64,000 bases of DNA, taken from assembly GCF_014126825.1 (NCBI RefSeq), contig NZ_CP059900.1, forward strand, positions 2,866,954-2,930,953, read 5' to 3'. The notes beneath the pieces are model-generated. The model ran no database searches. It had not been told where the DNA came from and saw only the letters and a program-made list of their open reading frames with translations. Below, in pieces: positions 9,464 to 21,595 of this stretch. Position numbers and translations under genes: made by a program. The DNA is from Tomitella gaofuii. GTDB taxonomy: Bacteria > Actinomycetota > Actinomycetes > Mycobacteriales > Mycobacteriaceae. The first letter of the stretch is position 1. Every line of letters begins with the position of its first letter.

Positions 9464-10333
9464 CTACGGGAAAACCTCGCCGGGCTCCGGGAGGAAGTCC
9501 TCCGGATCGCCCAGGTCCAGGAACACCTGCAGCATCTCCTGCTGCGCGCCGGGCGCACCCACCACCACCGACGGTGAGCGGATGTCCCACTCGCACCCCG
9601 CCAGGTCGGTCACCACCCCGCCGGCCGCACGCACCAGCGCCACGCCGGCGGCGTTGTCCCAGGGGTGGTCGCCGAAGCCCACCGCGGCGTCGAGCACCCC
9701 GGCCGCCGTGAACGCCAGATCCGCGCCGGTGCTGCCGTGCATGCGCATGCGCGACACGCGGCGGCTCAGCTCACCGAGCGCGGCGATCCGGTAGCGCCCA
9801 GGATACCGGCCGCGGCCCTCGATGTTCAGTGCACCGAGCGCGATCACCGAATCCGCGAGCCCACGTGGCTCCAGCGGCGGCAGCGGCACCCCGTTGCAGA
9901 CCACCGGGCCGTCCACGGTGGCCGCGATCCGCTGGCCCACCAGCGGAAGCCACGTCAGTCCCAGCACGGGCACGCCGTCGTGGATCAGCGACAGCAGCAC
10001 GCCCGCCATGGGCAGACCCACCGAGTAGTTGTACGTGCCGTCCACCGGGTCGAGCACCCAGACGGTGCCGGTGTCCAACCGCGGCCCGCCGAACTCCTCA
10101 CCGTGCACGGGGATCCCGGTGCGCTCGAGGAGGCTGCCGCCGAGGCGTCGCTCCAGCTCGAGGTCCACCTGCGTGGCGAAGTCACGGCCGCCCTTGTCGA
10201 TCTTGCCGGGCGCGCCGACGTTGCTGCGGAAGTGCTCGACGACGCCGTCGAGCAGCCCCGACGCCACGGCGAGCAGGCGCCGGGGGTCGTCGGGCAGCCC
10301 GGAGGGGACCCGCGGGGACTCGTTCACCGTCAT
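9464..10333 (-). CDS. impA: Inositol-monophosphatase-family phosphatase in the his operon
   Basis: A 289-residue IMPase-family enzyme with the metal motifs [17 protein letters not shown] and [15 protein letters not shown]. In mycobacteria a gene of this family (impA) sits at exactly this place between hisA and hisF. Related actinobacterial enzymes act as histidinol-phosphate phosphatase (HisN) or inositol phosphatase. The operon position makes a histidine role plausible, but the sequence does not decide between substrates. Confidence 0.88.
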   Translation of the reverse strand: MTVNESPRVPSGLPDDPRRLLAVASGLLDGVVEHFRSNVGAPGKIDKGGRDFATQVDLELERRLGGSLLERTGIPVHGEEFGGPRLDTGTVWVLDPVDGTYNYSVGLPMAGVLLSLIHDGVPVLGLTWLPLVGQRIAATVDGPVVCNGVPLPPLEPRGLADSVIALGALNIEGRGRYPGRYRIAALGELSRRVSRMRMHGSTGADLAFTAAGVLDAAVGFGDHPWDNAAGVALVRAAGGVVTDLAGCEWDIRSPSVVVGAPGAQQEMLQVFLDLGDPEDFLPEPGEVFP

Positions 10334-10355
10334 CGTCGGGTCCGTGCGGGCGGGG

Positions 10356-11090
10356 TCAGTCCGCCACCGCGGCTAGCGCCTGCGGCAGGGAGAACCTGCC
10401 CGCGTAGAGGGCCTTGCCCACGATGGCGCCCTCGACGCCCTGCCCCGTCAGCTCGGCTATGGCGCGCAGGTCGTCCAGCGTGGACACGCCGCCCGAGGCG
10501 ATCACCGGAGCGTGCGTCTCGGCGCACACCGCCGCCAGCAGCTCCAGGTTGGGCCCCTGCAGCGTGCCGTCCTTGCTCACATCCGTGACCACGTAGCGCG
10601 AGCAGCCCTCGCGGTCGAGGCGCGCCAGCACCTCCCAGAGGTCTCCGCCGTCGCTGACCCAACCGCGCCCGCGCAGCCGCCACTGGCCGTCAATCTGCTT
10701 GACGTCCAGGCCCACAGCGACGCGGTCGCCGTAGTCCGCGATGGCCTTGGCGCACCACTCGGGGTCTTCGATCGCCGCCGTGCCCAGGTTCACCCGCGCA
10801 CAGCCGGTGGCCATCGCCGCGTCGAGCGAATCCTGGTCGCGGATGCCGCCGGAAAGCTCCACCTTGACGTCGAGCTCACCCACCACCTGCGCGAGCAGCG
10901 CGCGGTTGGAGCCGCGGCCGAACGCCGCGTCGAGATCCACCAGATGCACCCACTCCGCACCGTCCGTCTGCCACTGGAGGGCGGCATCACGGGGCGCGCC
11001 GTAGGAGGTCTCACTACCGGCCTCCCCTTGAACAAGGCGCACGGCTTGACCATCGGCGACATCGACTGCAGGCAGCAGAACAAGACTCAC
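10356..11090 (-). CDS. priA: Phosphoribosyl isomerase, probably bifunctional PriA (HisA/TrpF)
   Basis: A 244-residue TIM-barrel isomerase. The catalytic aspartates lie in [18 protein letters not shown] and [14 protein letters not shown]. Actinobacterial PriA catalyses both the ProFAR isomerase step of His synthesis and the PRA isomerase step of Trp synthesis. The GSETSYG loop and the lack of any trpF gene in the adjacent trp cluster favour the bifunctional form, by inference. Start GTG 11090, with an AGG ribosome site upstream; a longer in-frame extension is Pro/Gly-rich and unlikely. Confidence 0.93.
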   Translation of the reverse strand: MSLVLLPAVDVADGQAVRLVQGEAGSETSYGAPRDAALQWQTDGAEWVHLVDLDAAFGRGSNRALLAQVVGELDVKVELSGGIRDQDSLDAAMATGCARVNLGTAAIEDPEWCAKAIADYGDRVAVGLDVKQIDGQWRLRGRGWVSDGGDLWEVLARLDREGCSRYVVTDVSKDGTLQGPNLELLAAVCAETHAPVIASGGVSTLDDLRAIAELTGQGVEGAIVGKALYAGRFSLPQALAAVAD

Positions 11091-11100
11091 GCCGATGAGC

Positions 11101-11451
11101 CTAGCCAGTGCGCGGCGGCCGCCCCCGGCCGGGTTCGGCATGCCCGCCGTCGGCACCCCCGCCGTCGGAACCGGTGCCATCAGTCCCCCTGCCGGCGCCC
11201 GGCGTCAGGAAACGCCCCGTGAGGCGACGGGAGATCTGTGCAAGCGCCACCACCGCCAGCACGACCGCCGCGGCGACGATGACCAGCCCCCACACCGGTG
11301 TCGGCTTGACCACGACGATGAGCACCGTGGCCACCGCGAAGACCACCGCCACGGCGGCGACGCTCCACAGTGCGAGACGCACGAAATACCCGACGAACTG
11401 CGGGTCCATCCCCTGCCGGTGCTGTTGACGTCCCCCGTCTGCCCCGTTCAC
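11101..11451 (-). CDS. Small two-TM membrane protein in the his operon
   Basis: A 116-residue protein with two hydrophobic segments ([21 protein letters not shown] and the following [20 protein letters not shown]) and a hydrophilic Gly/Arg-rich tail. Unrecognised function. It sits between hisH and priA with an 11-bp gap to priA, so it is cotranscribed with his genes. GTG 11451 is the favoured start; ATG 11409 (MDPQFVGYF) would give 102 residues but has a ribosome site too close. Confidence 0.7.
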   Translation of the reverse strand: MNGADGGRQQHRQGMDPQFVGYFVRLALWSVAAVAVVFAVATVLIVVVKPTPVWGLVIVAAAVVLAVVALAQISRRLTGRFLTPGAGRGTDGTGSDGGGADGGHAEPGRGRPPRTG

Positions 11452-11512
11452 GCATCCGAGCCTGCCACACGGAGCCCCCGGATGCGGGACGCTGCGCCGT
11501 GGGGCCCGGTCG

Positions 11513-12148
11513 TCAGAGTCCGTCGATCCAATTGCGCAGCAGGTGCGCGCCCGCGTCGCCCGATTTCTCCGGGTGGAACTGCGTGGCGCACAGCGGCCCG
11601 TTCTCCACGGCGGCGACGAACGGCTCGCCGTGCTCCGCCCACGTGACCAGGGGCGGGGAGAGCACGTCGGACTCGGGCATGTCCCAGGTGCGCGCCGCGT
11701 AGGAGTGCACGAAATAGAACCGGGTGCCCTCGTCCAGCCCGCGGAACAGCCGCGACCCCTCGGGCGCACGCACGGTGTTCCAGCCCATGTGCGGCAGGAC
11801 CGGGGCCTGCAGGCCGTCGACGGTGCCCGCCCACTCTCCACAGCCCTCGGTCTCGATGCCGAACTCCACGCCCCGCTCGAACATTATCTGCATGCCCACG
11901 CAGATGCCCAGCACGGGCCGGCCGCCGGCGAGGCGCTTGCCGACGATCCGCTCGCCGCGGATCGCACGGAACCCCGCCATGCACGCGGCGAACGCGCCCA
12001 CCCCGGGCACGACGAGGCCGTCCGCGGCCAGCGCCGCGTCAGGGTCGGCCGTGACGGTCACCCGGGCGCCGGCACGCACGAGAGCGCGTTCGGCCGAATG
12101 CAGGTTGCCGGAACCGTAGTCGAGCAGGGTGACGGTCTTCGCGGTCAT
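11513..12148 (-). CDS. hisH: Imidazole glycerol phosphate synthase glutaminase subunit
   Basis: HisH hydrolyses glutamine and channels ammonia to HisF. The 211 residues form a class I glutamine amidotransferase: the nucleophile Cys is in [14 protein letters not shown], the catalytic His and Glu are in TQFHPEKSG, and the N-terminus is [12 protein letters not shown] single-chain enzyme separate from HisF, as usual in actinobacteria. Confidence 0.97.
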   Translation of the reverse strand: MTAKTVTLLDYGSGNLHSAERALVRAGARVTVTADPDAALAADGLVVPGVGAFAACMAGFRAIRGERIVGKRLAGGRPVLGICVGMQIMFERGVEFGIETEGCGEWAGTVDGLQAPVLPHMGWNTVRAPEGSRLFRGLDEGTRFYFVHSYAARTWDMPESDVLSPPLVTWAEHGEPFVAAVENGPLCATQFHPEKSGDAGAHLLRNWIDGL

Positions 12149-12212
12149 CGCTGCCTTTCGTGCGTTCGTGGGTTCACAGTTCTGCGGCCTCCGCGAAGGC
12201 GGGCGGCACGCG

Positions 12213-12370
12213 TCAGACTTCGCCGACGAGCTGGAGCACGCCGCCGGCCGCCGCCAAGACCGCGAGCACCGCGACGACCCCCGCGCCCACCTTGCTCACC
12301 TTCAGCAGGCTGAACGCGCCGCCCGCCAGGAACCCGGCCAGGATGAACAGGCCGTAGATGGCGAAATCCT

Positions 12371-12374
<4 letters not shown>
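12213..12374 (-). CDS. 53-residue membrane protein between hisB and hisH
   Basis: A short frame of 53 codons begins with GTG overlapping the hisB stop (GTGA), the same coupling used by genuine neighbours here. It encodes a hydrophobic helix ([18 protein letters not shown]), a KVSKVG turn and a second helix ([19 protein letters not shown]). It has a typical small membrane-protein composition and codon use. No function is recognised; it is the second unexplained membrane protein in this his operon. Confidence 0.7.
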
Positions 12375-14244
<1,870 letters not shown>

Positions 14245-15603
14245 TCAGTTGCGGGGGGACGGCGGCGCGAAGCGCAACCGCACCGCCTCGCCGTGGGCGG
14301 GCAGGTCCTCGGCGTTCGCCAGCGCGATCACCTGATGTCGGACGTCCGCCAGCGCCTGTTCGGAGTAGTCCACCACGTGGATGCCCCGCAGGAAGGTCTG
14401 CACGCTCAGGCCCGACGAGTGCCGCGCGCACCCCGCCGTGGGCAGCACGTGATTGGAGCCGGCGCAGTAGTCGCCCAGGCTCACCGGCGCCCACGGGCCC
14501 ACGAAGATCGCGCCCGCGGACCGGACACGTGCCGCCACCGCGCGCGCATCGCGCGTCTGGATCTCGAGGTGTTCGGCGGCGTAGGCGTCGACCACGGTGA
14601 GGCCCTGCTCGACGTCGTCGACCAGCACGATCCCCGACTGTCGCCCGGACAGGGCCGTCGCGACGCGTTCGTCGTGCCTGGTGGTGGCCAGCTGGGCGTT
14701 CACCGCGTCGTCGACCGTGTCCGCAAGGCCGGCCGAGGTGGTCACGAGCACGCTGGCGGCCATCACATCGTGTTCGGCCTGGCTGATCAGATCCGCCGCG
14801 ACGTGCACGGGGTCGGCCGTGTCGTCGGCGAGGACCGCGATCTCGGTGGGCCCGGCCTCGGCGTCGATGCCCACCACCCCGCGGCACAGCCGCTTGGCCG
14901 CGGTGACGTAGATGTTGCCAGGGCCGGTGATCATGTCCACCGGGGCGAGATCGTCCGTGCCGTCGACCGTCGCAGTGTCCGTGCCGCCGTAGGTGAGCAG
15001 CGCCACGGCTTGCGCGCCGCCGACCGCCCACACCTCGTCGACGCCCAGCATCGCCGCCGCCGCCAGGACCGTCGGGTGCGGGAGCCCGTCGAACTGCGCC
15101 TGCGGCGGCGAGCACACCACGAGCGAGCCGACTCCGGCCTCCTGGGCGGGCACCACGTTCATCACGACCGACGACGGATACACGGCGTTGCCGCCGGGCA
15201 CGTAGAGCCCCACCCTCTCCACGGGCACCCAGCGTTCCGTCACCGTGCCGCCGGGGACCACCTCGGTGGTGACGTCGGTGCGGCGCTGGGCCGCGTGCAC
15301 GGTGCGTGCCCGCGCGATCGACGTCTCCAAGGCATCACGGACCGCCGGATCGAGATCCGCAAGGGCCTTGTCCAGCTGCGCGCGCGGGACGCGGATCGTC
15401 CCAGGCCGGACACCGTCGAACTTCTCGCTCAGGTCCAGTGCCGCCGCGCTGCCGCGCTCACGCACGTCGTCCACCACCGGTTGCACCCGATGCAGCACCG
15501 CGTCCACATCCACTCCGCCGCGCGGCAGCTCGGAGCGCAGCCGTGCGCGTGAGGGGGTGGCGCCTCGCAGGTCGAGACGTGCGAGCTGTACGCGGGCGGG
15601 CAT
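14245..15603 (-). CDS. hisD: Histidinol dehydrogenase
   Basis: HisD oxidises histidinol to histidine in two NAD-dependent steps with zinc. The 452 residues show [32 protein letters not shown] and the zinc/base motif [18 protein letters not shown]. The ATG at 15603 is chosen because AGAGG lies 7 bases upstream; an in-frame extension to 15657 has no ribosome site. It is the first gene of the his cluster. Confidence 0.97.
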   Translation of the reverse strand: MPARVQLARLDLRGATPSRARLRSELPRGGVDVDAVLHRVQPVVDDVRERGSAAALDLSEKFDGVRPGTIRVPRAQLDKALADLDPAVRDALETSIARARTVHAAQRRTDVTTEVVPGGTVTERWVPVERVGLYVPGGNAVYPSSVVMNVVPAQEAGVGSLVVCSPPQAQFDGLPHPTVLAAAAMLGVDEVWAVGGAQAVALLTYGGTDTATVDGTDDLAPVDMITGPGNIYVTAAKRLCRGVVGIDAEAGPTEIAVLADDTADPVHVAADLISQAEHDVMAASVLVTTSAGLADTVDDAVNAQLATTRHDERVATALSGRQSGIVLVDDVEQGLTVVDAYAAEHLEIQTRDARAVAARVRSAGAIFVGPWAPVSLGDYCAGSNHVLPTAGCARHSSGLSVQTFLRGIHVVDYSEQALADVRHQVIALANAEDLPAHGEAVRLRFAPPSPRN

Positions 15604-15696
15604 TCTGATCCTCTCGGGAGGTGGCGTCTCATTCGGGGCGTGCACCGGCCGGGGCACGCCGACGGGTCACGGCGCGCACGGCACCGGTGAACACCC

Positions 15697-15702
15697 AGGA
15701 TA
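15697..15702 (-). promoter_or_regulatory. Possible -10 element of the his operon
   Basis: TATCCT on the minus strand, about 95 bp before hisD in the 159-bp gap after nadC. No convincing -35 is visible at the right distance, so this is only a candidate. Confidence 0.25.
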
Positions 15703-15762
15703 GACCGCATCGCGCGACCGCCTGCGCCGCCCTCACCGCGGCCGGGGCCGGGCGCGATCCCG

Positions 15763-16647
15763 TCACATGTCGAGGCCCAGGTCCAGCACCCGCACCGAAT
15801 GGGTGAGCGCGCCGACGGCCAGATAGTCGACGCCGGTCCGCGCGTAGTCGGCCGCGGCCTCGATGGCCAGACCGCCCGACGACTCGAGCCTGGTCTCCGG
15901 CGACGCACCGTCGCGCCGCTGCACCGCGATCTGCGTCTGCCACACCGGGAAGTTGTCCAGCAGCACCAGCTCGGCACGCTCGGCGAGCACGGCGTCGAGC
16001 TGTTCGAGGGTGTCCACCTCCACCTCGCAGGCCACGCCCGGCGCCGCCGCGCGCACGGCCTGCAGCGCGTCCACCACCGACCCGGCGGCCGCCACGTGGT
16101 TGTCCTTGATCAGCGCCTGGTCCCCGAGCCCCATCCGGTGGTTGACTCCGCCGCCGACGCGCACCGCGTACTTCTGCAGGTCGCGCAGGCCTGGCAGCGT
16201 CTTGCGGCTGTCGCGGATGCGGCACTCGGTTCCCTCGACGGCCGCCACCCACCGGGCCGTCTCCGACGCGATCCCGGAAAGGTGGCACAGCAGGTTGAGC
16301 ATCGTGCGCTCCGCGGTGAGCATGCCGCGCGTCGGCGCGTCCAGGCGCAGCACCTCCGTGCCGGGCGCGACGGCGGTGCCGTCCTCGGCCCGGGCGAGGA
16401 CACGGTACCCGTCCGGGCCCAGCACCTCGTCGAGCACGAGCAGCGCCACGCCGACGCCCGCGACCACGCCGTGCTCACGGCTCACGACAGCCGCCTCGCC
16501 GCGCGCGTCGGCGGGGATCGTGGCGTCGGTGGTGACGTCCGGCCCGTAGCGCAGGTCCTCGTCGAGGGCGACGCGGATCAGCGTGCGCGTCGCCTCCACG
16601 TCGTACCCGTGCTCCGCTGCCCGTGCGTCGGCGTCCTGCGTCGTCAT
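15763..16647 (-). CDS. nadC: Nicotinate-nucleotide pyrophosphorylase (carboxylating)
   Basis: NadC converts quinolinate and PRPP to nicotinate mononucleotide, the last step of the de novo pathway encoded here. The 294 residues show RDSRKTLPGLRDLQKYAV, GGGVNHRMGLGD, IKDNH, EVEVDTLEQ and LLDNFP. The ATG overlaps the nadB stop (ATGA), so nadA-nadB-nadC are translated in a coupled series. The hisD gene follows after 159 bp. Confidence 0.97.
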   Translation of the reverse strand: MTTQDADARAAEHGYDVEATRTLIRVALDEDLRYGPDVTTDATIPADARGEAAVVSREHGVVAGVGVALLVLDEVLGPDGYRVLARAEDGTAVAPGTEVLRLDAPTRGMLTAERTMLNLLCHLSGIASETARWVAAVEGTECRIRDSRKTLPGLRDLQKYAVRVGGGVNHRMGLGDQALIKDNHVAAAGSVVDALQAVRAAAPGVACEVEVDTLEQLDAVLAERAELVLLDNFPVWQTQIAVQRRDGASPETRLESSGGLAIEAAADYARTGVDYLAVGALTHSVRVLDLGLDM

Positions 16648-18320
16648 CTGTCGGCTCCTGCGGTCTCGAGGCGGAACTCCATTGCCGGCCCGCCGGTCGG
16701 GGAATCGGGCAACACGGGACGGGGCATCGCACCCTCCCCCTGCTCGAACACGATGCTGCGCGCCCATTCCGGGCGTGCCGCGGGATGGTCGTCCCGAGTG
16801 TGACAGCCGCGGGTCTCCGTCCGCAGCTCCGCCGCCGTCAGCACCGCGGCGGCCGCTATCGTCAGCGCGGCGTCCTCGGCACCGGACCGGGTGCGCACGA
16901 TCGCGGGCCGCGCCGCCGTCGTGATCCCGGCCGCGGCGGCGGCAAGGCCGTCGGCGGAGCGTGTCACGGAGCAATGCGCGGTCATCATCTCCTGCACACG
17001 TCCCCGCGGCGCTGCGGGGGCCAGCCGGAACGCGGCGTCGAGCACCTCGGGGTTCATCGCCGCCCGCCCCACCGCCGCGAGCCCGGCGCGCTCGCCCACC
17101 ACGAGCCCCTCGAGGAGGCTGTTGGAGGCCAGCCGATTGCCGCCGTGCAGGCCGGTGCGCGCCACCTCGCCCGCGGCGAAGAGGCCGGGAACCCCGGTGC
17201 GCCCGTGCACGTCGGTCACTACGCCTCCGCAGGAGAAGTGCGCCGCGGGTGCGACGGGGATGCGGTCCGCCGTCGGGTCTACCCCGATCCGGCGGCACGC
17301 CGCGGTGACCGTGGGGAACCGCGCGGCGAAACCCTCGACGGCGCGGGCGTCGAGGAACACGTGCGCGGCCCCCGTCTCCCGCATCCGCGCGGCGATGGCA
17401 CGCGCGATGACGTCGCGCGGCGCCAGGTCGCCCATAGGGTGCACGCCGTCGGTGACCGAACGGCCGCGTGCATCGACGAGCACCCCGCCCTCTCCGCGGA
17501 CCGCCTCGCTGACGAGCGGGCTGCGCCCCTGCGCTCCGGGGACATACAGCGCCGTCGGGTGGAACTGGACGAACTCGAGGTCGGCGGCCTGCGCCCCGGC
17601 GTCGAGCGCCAGGGCGATCCCGTCGCCGGTGGCCGCGGCCGGGTTGGTGCTCACCGAGAAGAGGCGGCCCAGGCCGCCGGTCGCGAGCAGCACGGACGGC
17701 GCATGCACCACGCCGTGCCCGTCCGCGGTCACGACCAGCACGCCCGTCACCCCGCGGTGGTCGGTGCACACCCGCAGCACCGTCGCACCGGTGACACGGG
17801 CGATGCCGGGCTCCCCCGCGCCGCAGGCGGCGTCGAGGGCCCGCTGGACCTCCGCTCCCGTGGCGTCTCCGTGCGCGTGCAGGATCCGGCGCACCCGGTG
17901 GCCGCCCTCGCGCGTCGCCGCGTAGTCGCCGTCCGGGGCGCGGTCGAACTCTGCGCCGGATTCGACCAGCCAGGTGAGCACGCGCGGGCCGTCGGCGACG
18001 ATCGACTCGACGGCCGCACGGTCGCACAGCCCCGCACCCGCATCGCAGGTGTCGTCGGCGTGCGCGTCCGGAGTGTCGTGTCCCGCCCGGGCCACCGCGA
18101 CGCCGCCCTGGGCGAAAGCCGTGGACGTGTCCGCCGACGCATCCGTGCCACGTTGCGGTGGGACGCCCTTCTGCAGCACCAGGACCGCGAGCCCGCGCCG
18201 GGCCGCCGCCCGCGCCGCGCTGAGCCCGGCCGCTCCGCCGCCGACGACGACGAGATCCGCGTGCGCCTCCCACTCGACCGTGGGCACGGCCGGGCCCACG
18301 GCCCGGCCGGCACCGGTCAT
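16644..18320 (-). CDS. nadB: L-aspartate oxidase
   Basis: NadB oxidises L-aspartate to iminoaspartate with FAD. The 558 residues start with the FAD-binding LVVVGGGAAGLSAARAAA, followed by STAFAQGGVA, the substrate-binding region EAVRGEGGVLVDARG, and a second flavin motif in AGEVARTGLHGGNRLASNSLLE. The helical C-terminal domain is present. The ATG overlaps the nadA stop by one base (TGATG). Confidence 0.96.
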   Translation of the reverse strand: MTGAGRAVGPAVPTVEWEAHADLVVVGGGAAGLSAARAAARRGLAVLVLQKGVPPQRGTDASADTSTAFAQGGVAVARAGHDTPDAHADDTCDAGAGLCDRAAVESIVADGPRVLTWLVESGAEFDRAPDGDYAATREGGHRVRRILHAHGDATGAEVQRALDAACGAGEPGIARVTGATVLRVCTDHRGVTGVLVVTADGHGVVHAPSVLLATGGLGRLFSVSTNPAAATGDGIALALDAGAQAADLEFVQFHPTALYVPGAQGRSPLVSEAVRGEGGVLVDARGRSVTDGVHPMGDLAPRDVIARAIAARMRETGAAHVFLDARAVEGFAARFPTVTAACRRIGVDPTADRIPVAPAAHFSCGGVVTDVHGRTGVPGLFAAGEVARTGLHGGNRLASNSLLEGLVVGERAGLAAVGRAAMNPEVLDAAFRLAPAAPRGRVQEMMTAHCSVTRSADGLAAAAAGITTAARPAIVRTRSGAEDAALTIAAAAVLTAAELRTETRGCHTRDDHPAARPEWARSIVFEQGEGAMPRPVLPDSPTGGPAMEFRLETAGADR

Positions 18321-19372
18321 CACTCCCCGCTGCCGGGGTTGCCGTGCTCGATCATGCGCTCGACCGAACGCCGGGCGGCGTCCGCCGTCTGCTCGTCCAC
18401 GTGCACCTCGTCCGCGCCCGCGGCGAGGCTCCGCAGCAGAGCCGCGGGCGTGATCATCTTCATGTACGGGCACGCGGCGCGGTCGTTCACCGGCTGAAAG
18501 TCCACCTCCGGCGCGGCCTTGCGCAGTTGGTAGAGCATGCCCACTTCGGTGGCGACGAGCACTTTCTTGGCCGCCGTCTGCGACGCCTGGTCCAGCATCC
18601 CGCCCGTGGACAGGATCTTCACCCGCTCCTCTGGAACGGTGCCCTCGCCGGCCAGGTAGAGCGCCGACGTGGCGCAGCCGCACTCGGGATGCACGAACAG
18701 CTCGGCGTCGGGGCTGGCCTCCACCTGCGCGGTGAGCTCGTCGCCGTTGATCCCGGCGTGCACGTGGCACTCGCCCGCCCAGATGTGGATGTTGTCGCGG
18801 CCGGTCACCCGCTTGACGTGGGCGCCCAGGAACTGGTCCGGCAGGAAGAGCACCTCGCGGTCCGGGTCGATGGATTCGACCACGTCGACCGCGTTGGACG
18901 ACGTGCAGCAGATGTCGGTCAGCGCCTTCACCTCGGCCGTCGTGTTGACGTAGGAGACGACGACGGCGTCAGGGTGCTCGGCCTTCCACTCGCGCAGGTC
19001 GGCGCCGGTGATGGAATCGGCCAGCGAGCAACCGGCGCGTTCGTCCGGGATGAGGACCGTCTTCTCCGGGCTGAGGATCTTGGCCGACTCGGCCATGAAG
19101 TGCACGCCGCAGAAGACGATGGTCTGCTCGGGCGCCGCGGCCGCGGCGCGGGCCAGGGCCAGCGAATCGCCTACGTGGTCGGCGATGTCCTGGATGGCCG
19201 GCAGCTGGTAGTTGTGCGCAAGGATCGTGGCGTTGCGCAGCTTCGCCAGGCGGCGGACCTCCGCGGCCCACTCCGGTCCTGCCTCCACCCCGGTGTAACC
19301 GCCAGGGCCGTCGACGATCCGTGCGGCCAGCTCCGATTCGAGCCGCACCGGCTGGGTCAGCGTGGTCGTCAT
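18320..19372 (-). CDS. nadA: Quinolinate synthase
   Basis: NadA condenses iminoaspartate with dihydroxyacetone phosphate to quinolinate using a [4Fe-4S] cluster. The 350 residues show [32 protein letters not shown] and [10 protein letters not shown], which hold the conserved cysteines. The ATG follows a GAGGAG ribosome site. It is first in the nadABC operon and shares a 144-bp control region with nrtR. Confidence 0.97.
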   Translation of the reverse strand: MTTTLTQPVRLESELAARIVDGPGGYTGVEAGPEWAAEVRRLAKLRNATILAHNYQLPAIQDIADHVGDSLALARAAAAAPEQTIVFCGVHFMAESAKILSPEKTVLIPDERAGCSLADSITGADLREWKAEHPDAVVVSYVNTTAEVKALTDICCTSSNAVDVVESIDPDREVLFLPDQFLGAHVKRVTGRDNIHIWAGECHVHAGINGDELTAQVEASPDAELFVHPECGCATSALYLAGEGTVPEERVKILSTGGMLDQASQTAAKKVLVATEVGMLYQLRKAAPEVDFQPVNDRAACPYMKMITPAALLRSLAAGADEVHVDEQTADAARRSVERMIEHGNPGSGE

Positions 19373-19479
19373 GGCTTCACTCCTCACCGAAAGATGCCGC
19401 GGGGCATCGCACGTGCCGCCCGCACGGTCGGTGAACCGACGCGGGCCCGGTCTGGGACCGCCCGTGCGCAGAGGCGCGT

Positions 19480-19509
19480 TTGAAGGCGGTCGGGTTTTCG
19501 ACTTACAAT
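19480..19509 (+). promoter_or_regulatory. nrtR promoter (leaderless)
   Basis: TTGAAG (19480-19485) and TACAAT (19504-19509) are spaced by 18 bp. The predicted transcription start falls at or just before the nrtR ATG at 19517, so the mRNA is probably leaderless, which is common in actinobacteria. The -10 lies inside the NrtR palindrome. Confidence 0.6.
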
Positions 19510-19515
19510 CGAAAA
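19495..19515. promoter_or_regulatory. Palindromic NrtR operator between nadA and nrtR
   Basis: A perfect inverted repeat TTTTCGA-(7 bp)-TCGAAAA covers the nrtR -10 and lies 143-123 bp upstream of nadA. Nudix-related NrtR regulators bind 21-bp palindromes in front of NAD genes. The position predicts autorepression and control of nadABC. Confidence 0.75.
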
Positions 19516-19516
19516 C

Positions 19517-20197
19517 ATGCCACATGATAGCACCATGCAGCACGAGGTACTGGTCGCGGTATTCCAGAAACGCGGTGACGAGCTCTGCGTGCTCCTGTGG
19601 CAACGCGCACTCGCACCCGAGTCCGGCACCTGGTCGCTGCCTGGCGGGGCACTCGGCGCCGACGAGGATCTGCCCGCCTCCGCCACCCGCCAGCTGGCGG
19701 AGAAGGTCGACGTGCAGGAACTGGCCCACCTCGAGCAGCTGTCGGTGTTCAGCGACCCGCACCGCGTACCCGGGCCGCGCACCATCGCCTCGACGTTCCT
19801 CGGGTTGATCCCCTACCCCTCCGATCCGCACCTGCCGCCCGACACCCGCTGGCATCCGGTGTCGGACCTGCCGCAGACGAGCTTCGACCACGGCGTCGTC
19901 CTCCGGCACGCGCGCCGCCGCCTGGCCGCCAAGCTGTCCTACACCAACATCGCGTTCGCCCTGGCCGCCGAGGAGTTCACGATGTCGGCGCTGCGCGACC
20001 TGTACACGTGCGCGATCGGCCATGCGGTGGACACCACCAACCTGCAGCGCATCCTGCGCCGCCGGGGAGTCATCACACCGACGGGGAGGACCGCGCCCCC
20101 GGGGCGCGCAGGCGGCAGGCCCGCCGCGCTGTTCCGGTTCACCGAATCGCGGTTGCGGGTGACGGACGAGTTCGCGGTGCTGCGTCCTCCGGTGTGA
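19517..20197 (+). CDS. nrtR: Nudix-related NAD biosynthesis regulator
   Basis: A 226-residue protein with an N-terminal Nudix-like domain (about residues 8-140) and a C-terminal winged helix (about 150-226: [23 protein letters not shown], then [11 protein letters not shown]). The Nudix box is degenerate: RQLAEKV stands where the catalytic REUxEE should be, so it is probably a sensor of an NAD-related ligand, not a hydrolase. NrtR proteins repress NAD genes; this one is divergent from nadABC with a palindrome between them. Confidence 0.9.
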   Translation: MPHDSTMQHEVLVAVFQKRGDELCVLLWQRALAPESGTWSLPGGALGADEDLPASATRQLAEKVDVQELAHLEQLSVFSDPHRVPGPRTIASTFLGLIPYPSDPHLPPDTRWHPVSDLPQTSFDHGVVLRHARRRLAAKLSYTNIAFALAAEEFTMSALRDLYTCAIGHAVDTTNLQRILRRRGVITPTGRTAPPGRAGGRPAALFRFTESRLRVTDEFAVLRPPV

Positions 20198-20260
20198 GGC
20201 GTGCGAGCGCACAGCGCATCGGCCGGTGCCGCGCCGTGCTGACGCCGCCGGCCCCGGTCC

Positions 20261-20878
20261 TCACCAGTCGAGCGCACGTTCATAGCGGAACCAATGACCG
20301 TCGAGCGGCTCATGGGTGCCGTACGACGGTTCCGGCGGGCCGTCCACCGAGTACGCCCATCCCTGCTCGAGGTTGAACATCGTATTGCGGGCGTCCACGA
20401 AGTACACGTCTCCCGACCGCACATACACCCTGCCCACCTCGAACCGACCGATCCTGAAACCATCTGGGCTCGTTGGCATTCCGGCGTCCAGCGCCTGCAT
20501 GGCCGCAGCGTCGAACTCCGGGCGCGCATCGGCGAACTCCGGAGGCACGACGACGAGCGCGACCGTCGACCCGAGAGCCGTGACGACCGGCCACAGAAGC
20601 TGCCACCACGACCAGGACCGACGGTATCCGATCGTGTACACCGTCGAGATCGCCCAGCACAGAGCCGCCAACGCCAGCATCGCCCAGCCTGCTGCCGCAG
20701 TGAACATCCAGGCGAAGCCCCGCGGCCACCAGTGCCCCATCGAGAGGAGAAGCAGAATCAGCGCGGCGGCCGTACCGGCCATGGTGACCGCCCACCTGAC
20801 GTGGTGCCCGCGTTCCTGCGCGACGCGACGGCCCGAAAGTCTTCTCACAGCCGACATCCTTGCCGATACGTGCGACAT
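20261..20878 (-). CDS. Membrane protein of unknown function
   Basis: A 205-residue protein with three hydrophobic segments (about residues 29-46, 53-85 and 90-110) and a C-terminal soluble part of about 95 residues with an aromatic, beta-like pattern (GRVYVRSGDVYFVDARNTMFNLEQGWAY). Start ATG 20878; ATG 20857 is an alternative. Not recognised. It is 46 bp from the divergent gene to its right, so the two probably share a control region. Confidence 0.65.
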   Translation of the reverse strand: MSHVSARMSAVRRLSGRRVAQERGHHVRWAVTMAGTAAALILLLLSMGHWWPRGFAWMFTAAAGWAMLALAALCWAISTVYTIGYRRSWSWWQLLWPVVTALGSTVALVVVPPEFADARPEFDAAAMQALDAGMPTSPDGFRIGRFEVGRVYVRSGDVYFVDARNTMFNLEQGWAYSVDGPPEPSYGTHEPLDGHWFRYERALDW

Positions 20879-20924
20879 TTCCGACGACGATGAAGGATCG
20901 TCCGCATGTCGTAACCTTTCCGCC

Positions 20925-21518
20925 GTGGCCTACGACGCGCTGGCGGAGAGCATCGCGCTCATCGAATCGAGAACGCTCACGCCCGTCCTTCGGCTGAGCC
21001 GGCGCCGCCGATTCGCCGCGATGGCCTTCGACGTGGACGGCGACGTCGCCGCCACCATGTTCCTGCGCCGCGGCGCAGGCCGCGTGCACGAGGAGATCCA
21101 CATCCTGACTCTGCGCGGGTCCACCTGGCATCTTCTCGGCGGCGGCGGAGCGGCTGTGAGTCTCGATGACTGCGAGGATCTCCTTGCGGAACGGCCGTCC
21201 ACGCCGCCCCTGGCGACGACGAGTTCCTCCAACGCTCTCCACGGCATCAGCCGGCGGACGATGACGGCGGGAGGTTCGGGACGGATTCGAGACGACGCCG
21301 GACGCGCCGGGCCCCGGGCGTGGCGGGGACGATGGATCGGCTACTCCACGGTGCTGGCGAGTCGGCGCGTCGAGTGGGTGCGAGTCGACGACCGCACCAT
21401 CCCCGTCCCCTGGCACGGCCGGGTGCTGATCGCCCGGAGAGACCGCCGCCCCCTGAACGTCGTCGCGTTCGACGCCAACGCGACGGAGCTCGGTCTGGCT
21501 CGACTACCCGAGACATGA
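20925..21518 (+). CDS. Hypothetical protein
   Basis: A 197-residue soluble protein starting with GTG (VAYDALAESIALI). Alternating hydrophobic and charged residues (RVHEEIHILTLRGSTWHLLGGGG, RVEWVRVDDRTIPVPWHGRVLIARR) suggest a beta-rich fold. Family unknown. Divergent from the membrane protein gene at 20261-20878. Confidence 0.6.
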   Translation: MAYDALAESIALIESRTLTPVLRLSRRRRFAAMAFDVDGDVAATMFLRRGAGRVHEEIHILTLRGSTWHLLGGGGAAVSLDDCEDLLAERPSTPPLATTSSSNALHGISRRTMTAGGSGRIRDDAGRAGPRAWRGRWIGYSTVLASRRVEWVRVDDRTIPVPWHGRVLIARRDRRPLNVVAFDANATELGLARLPET

Positions 21519-21595
21519 CGGAGACAGCAGAACCGGTCCCAGCCTCGCCTGCCGTCGGCGTCGGCGTCGGCGAAATGCCTACTGCCACTCCCGGA

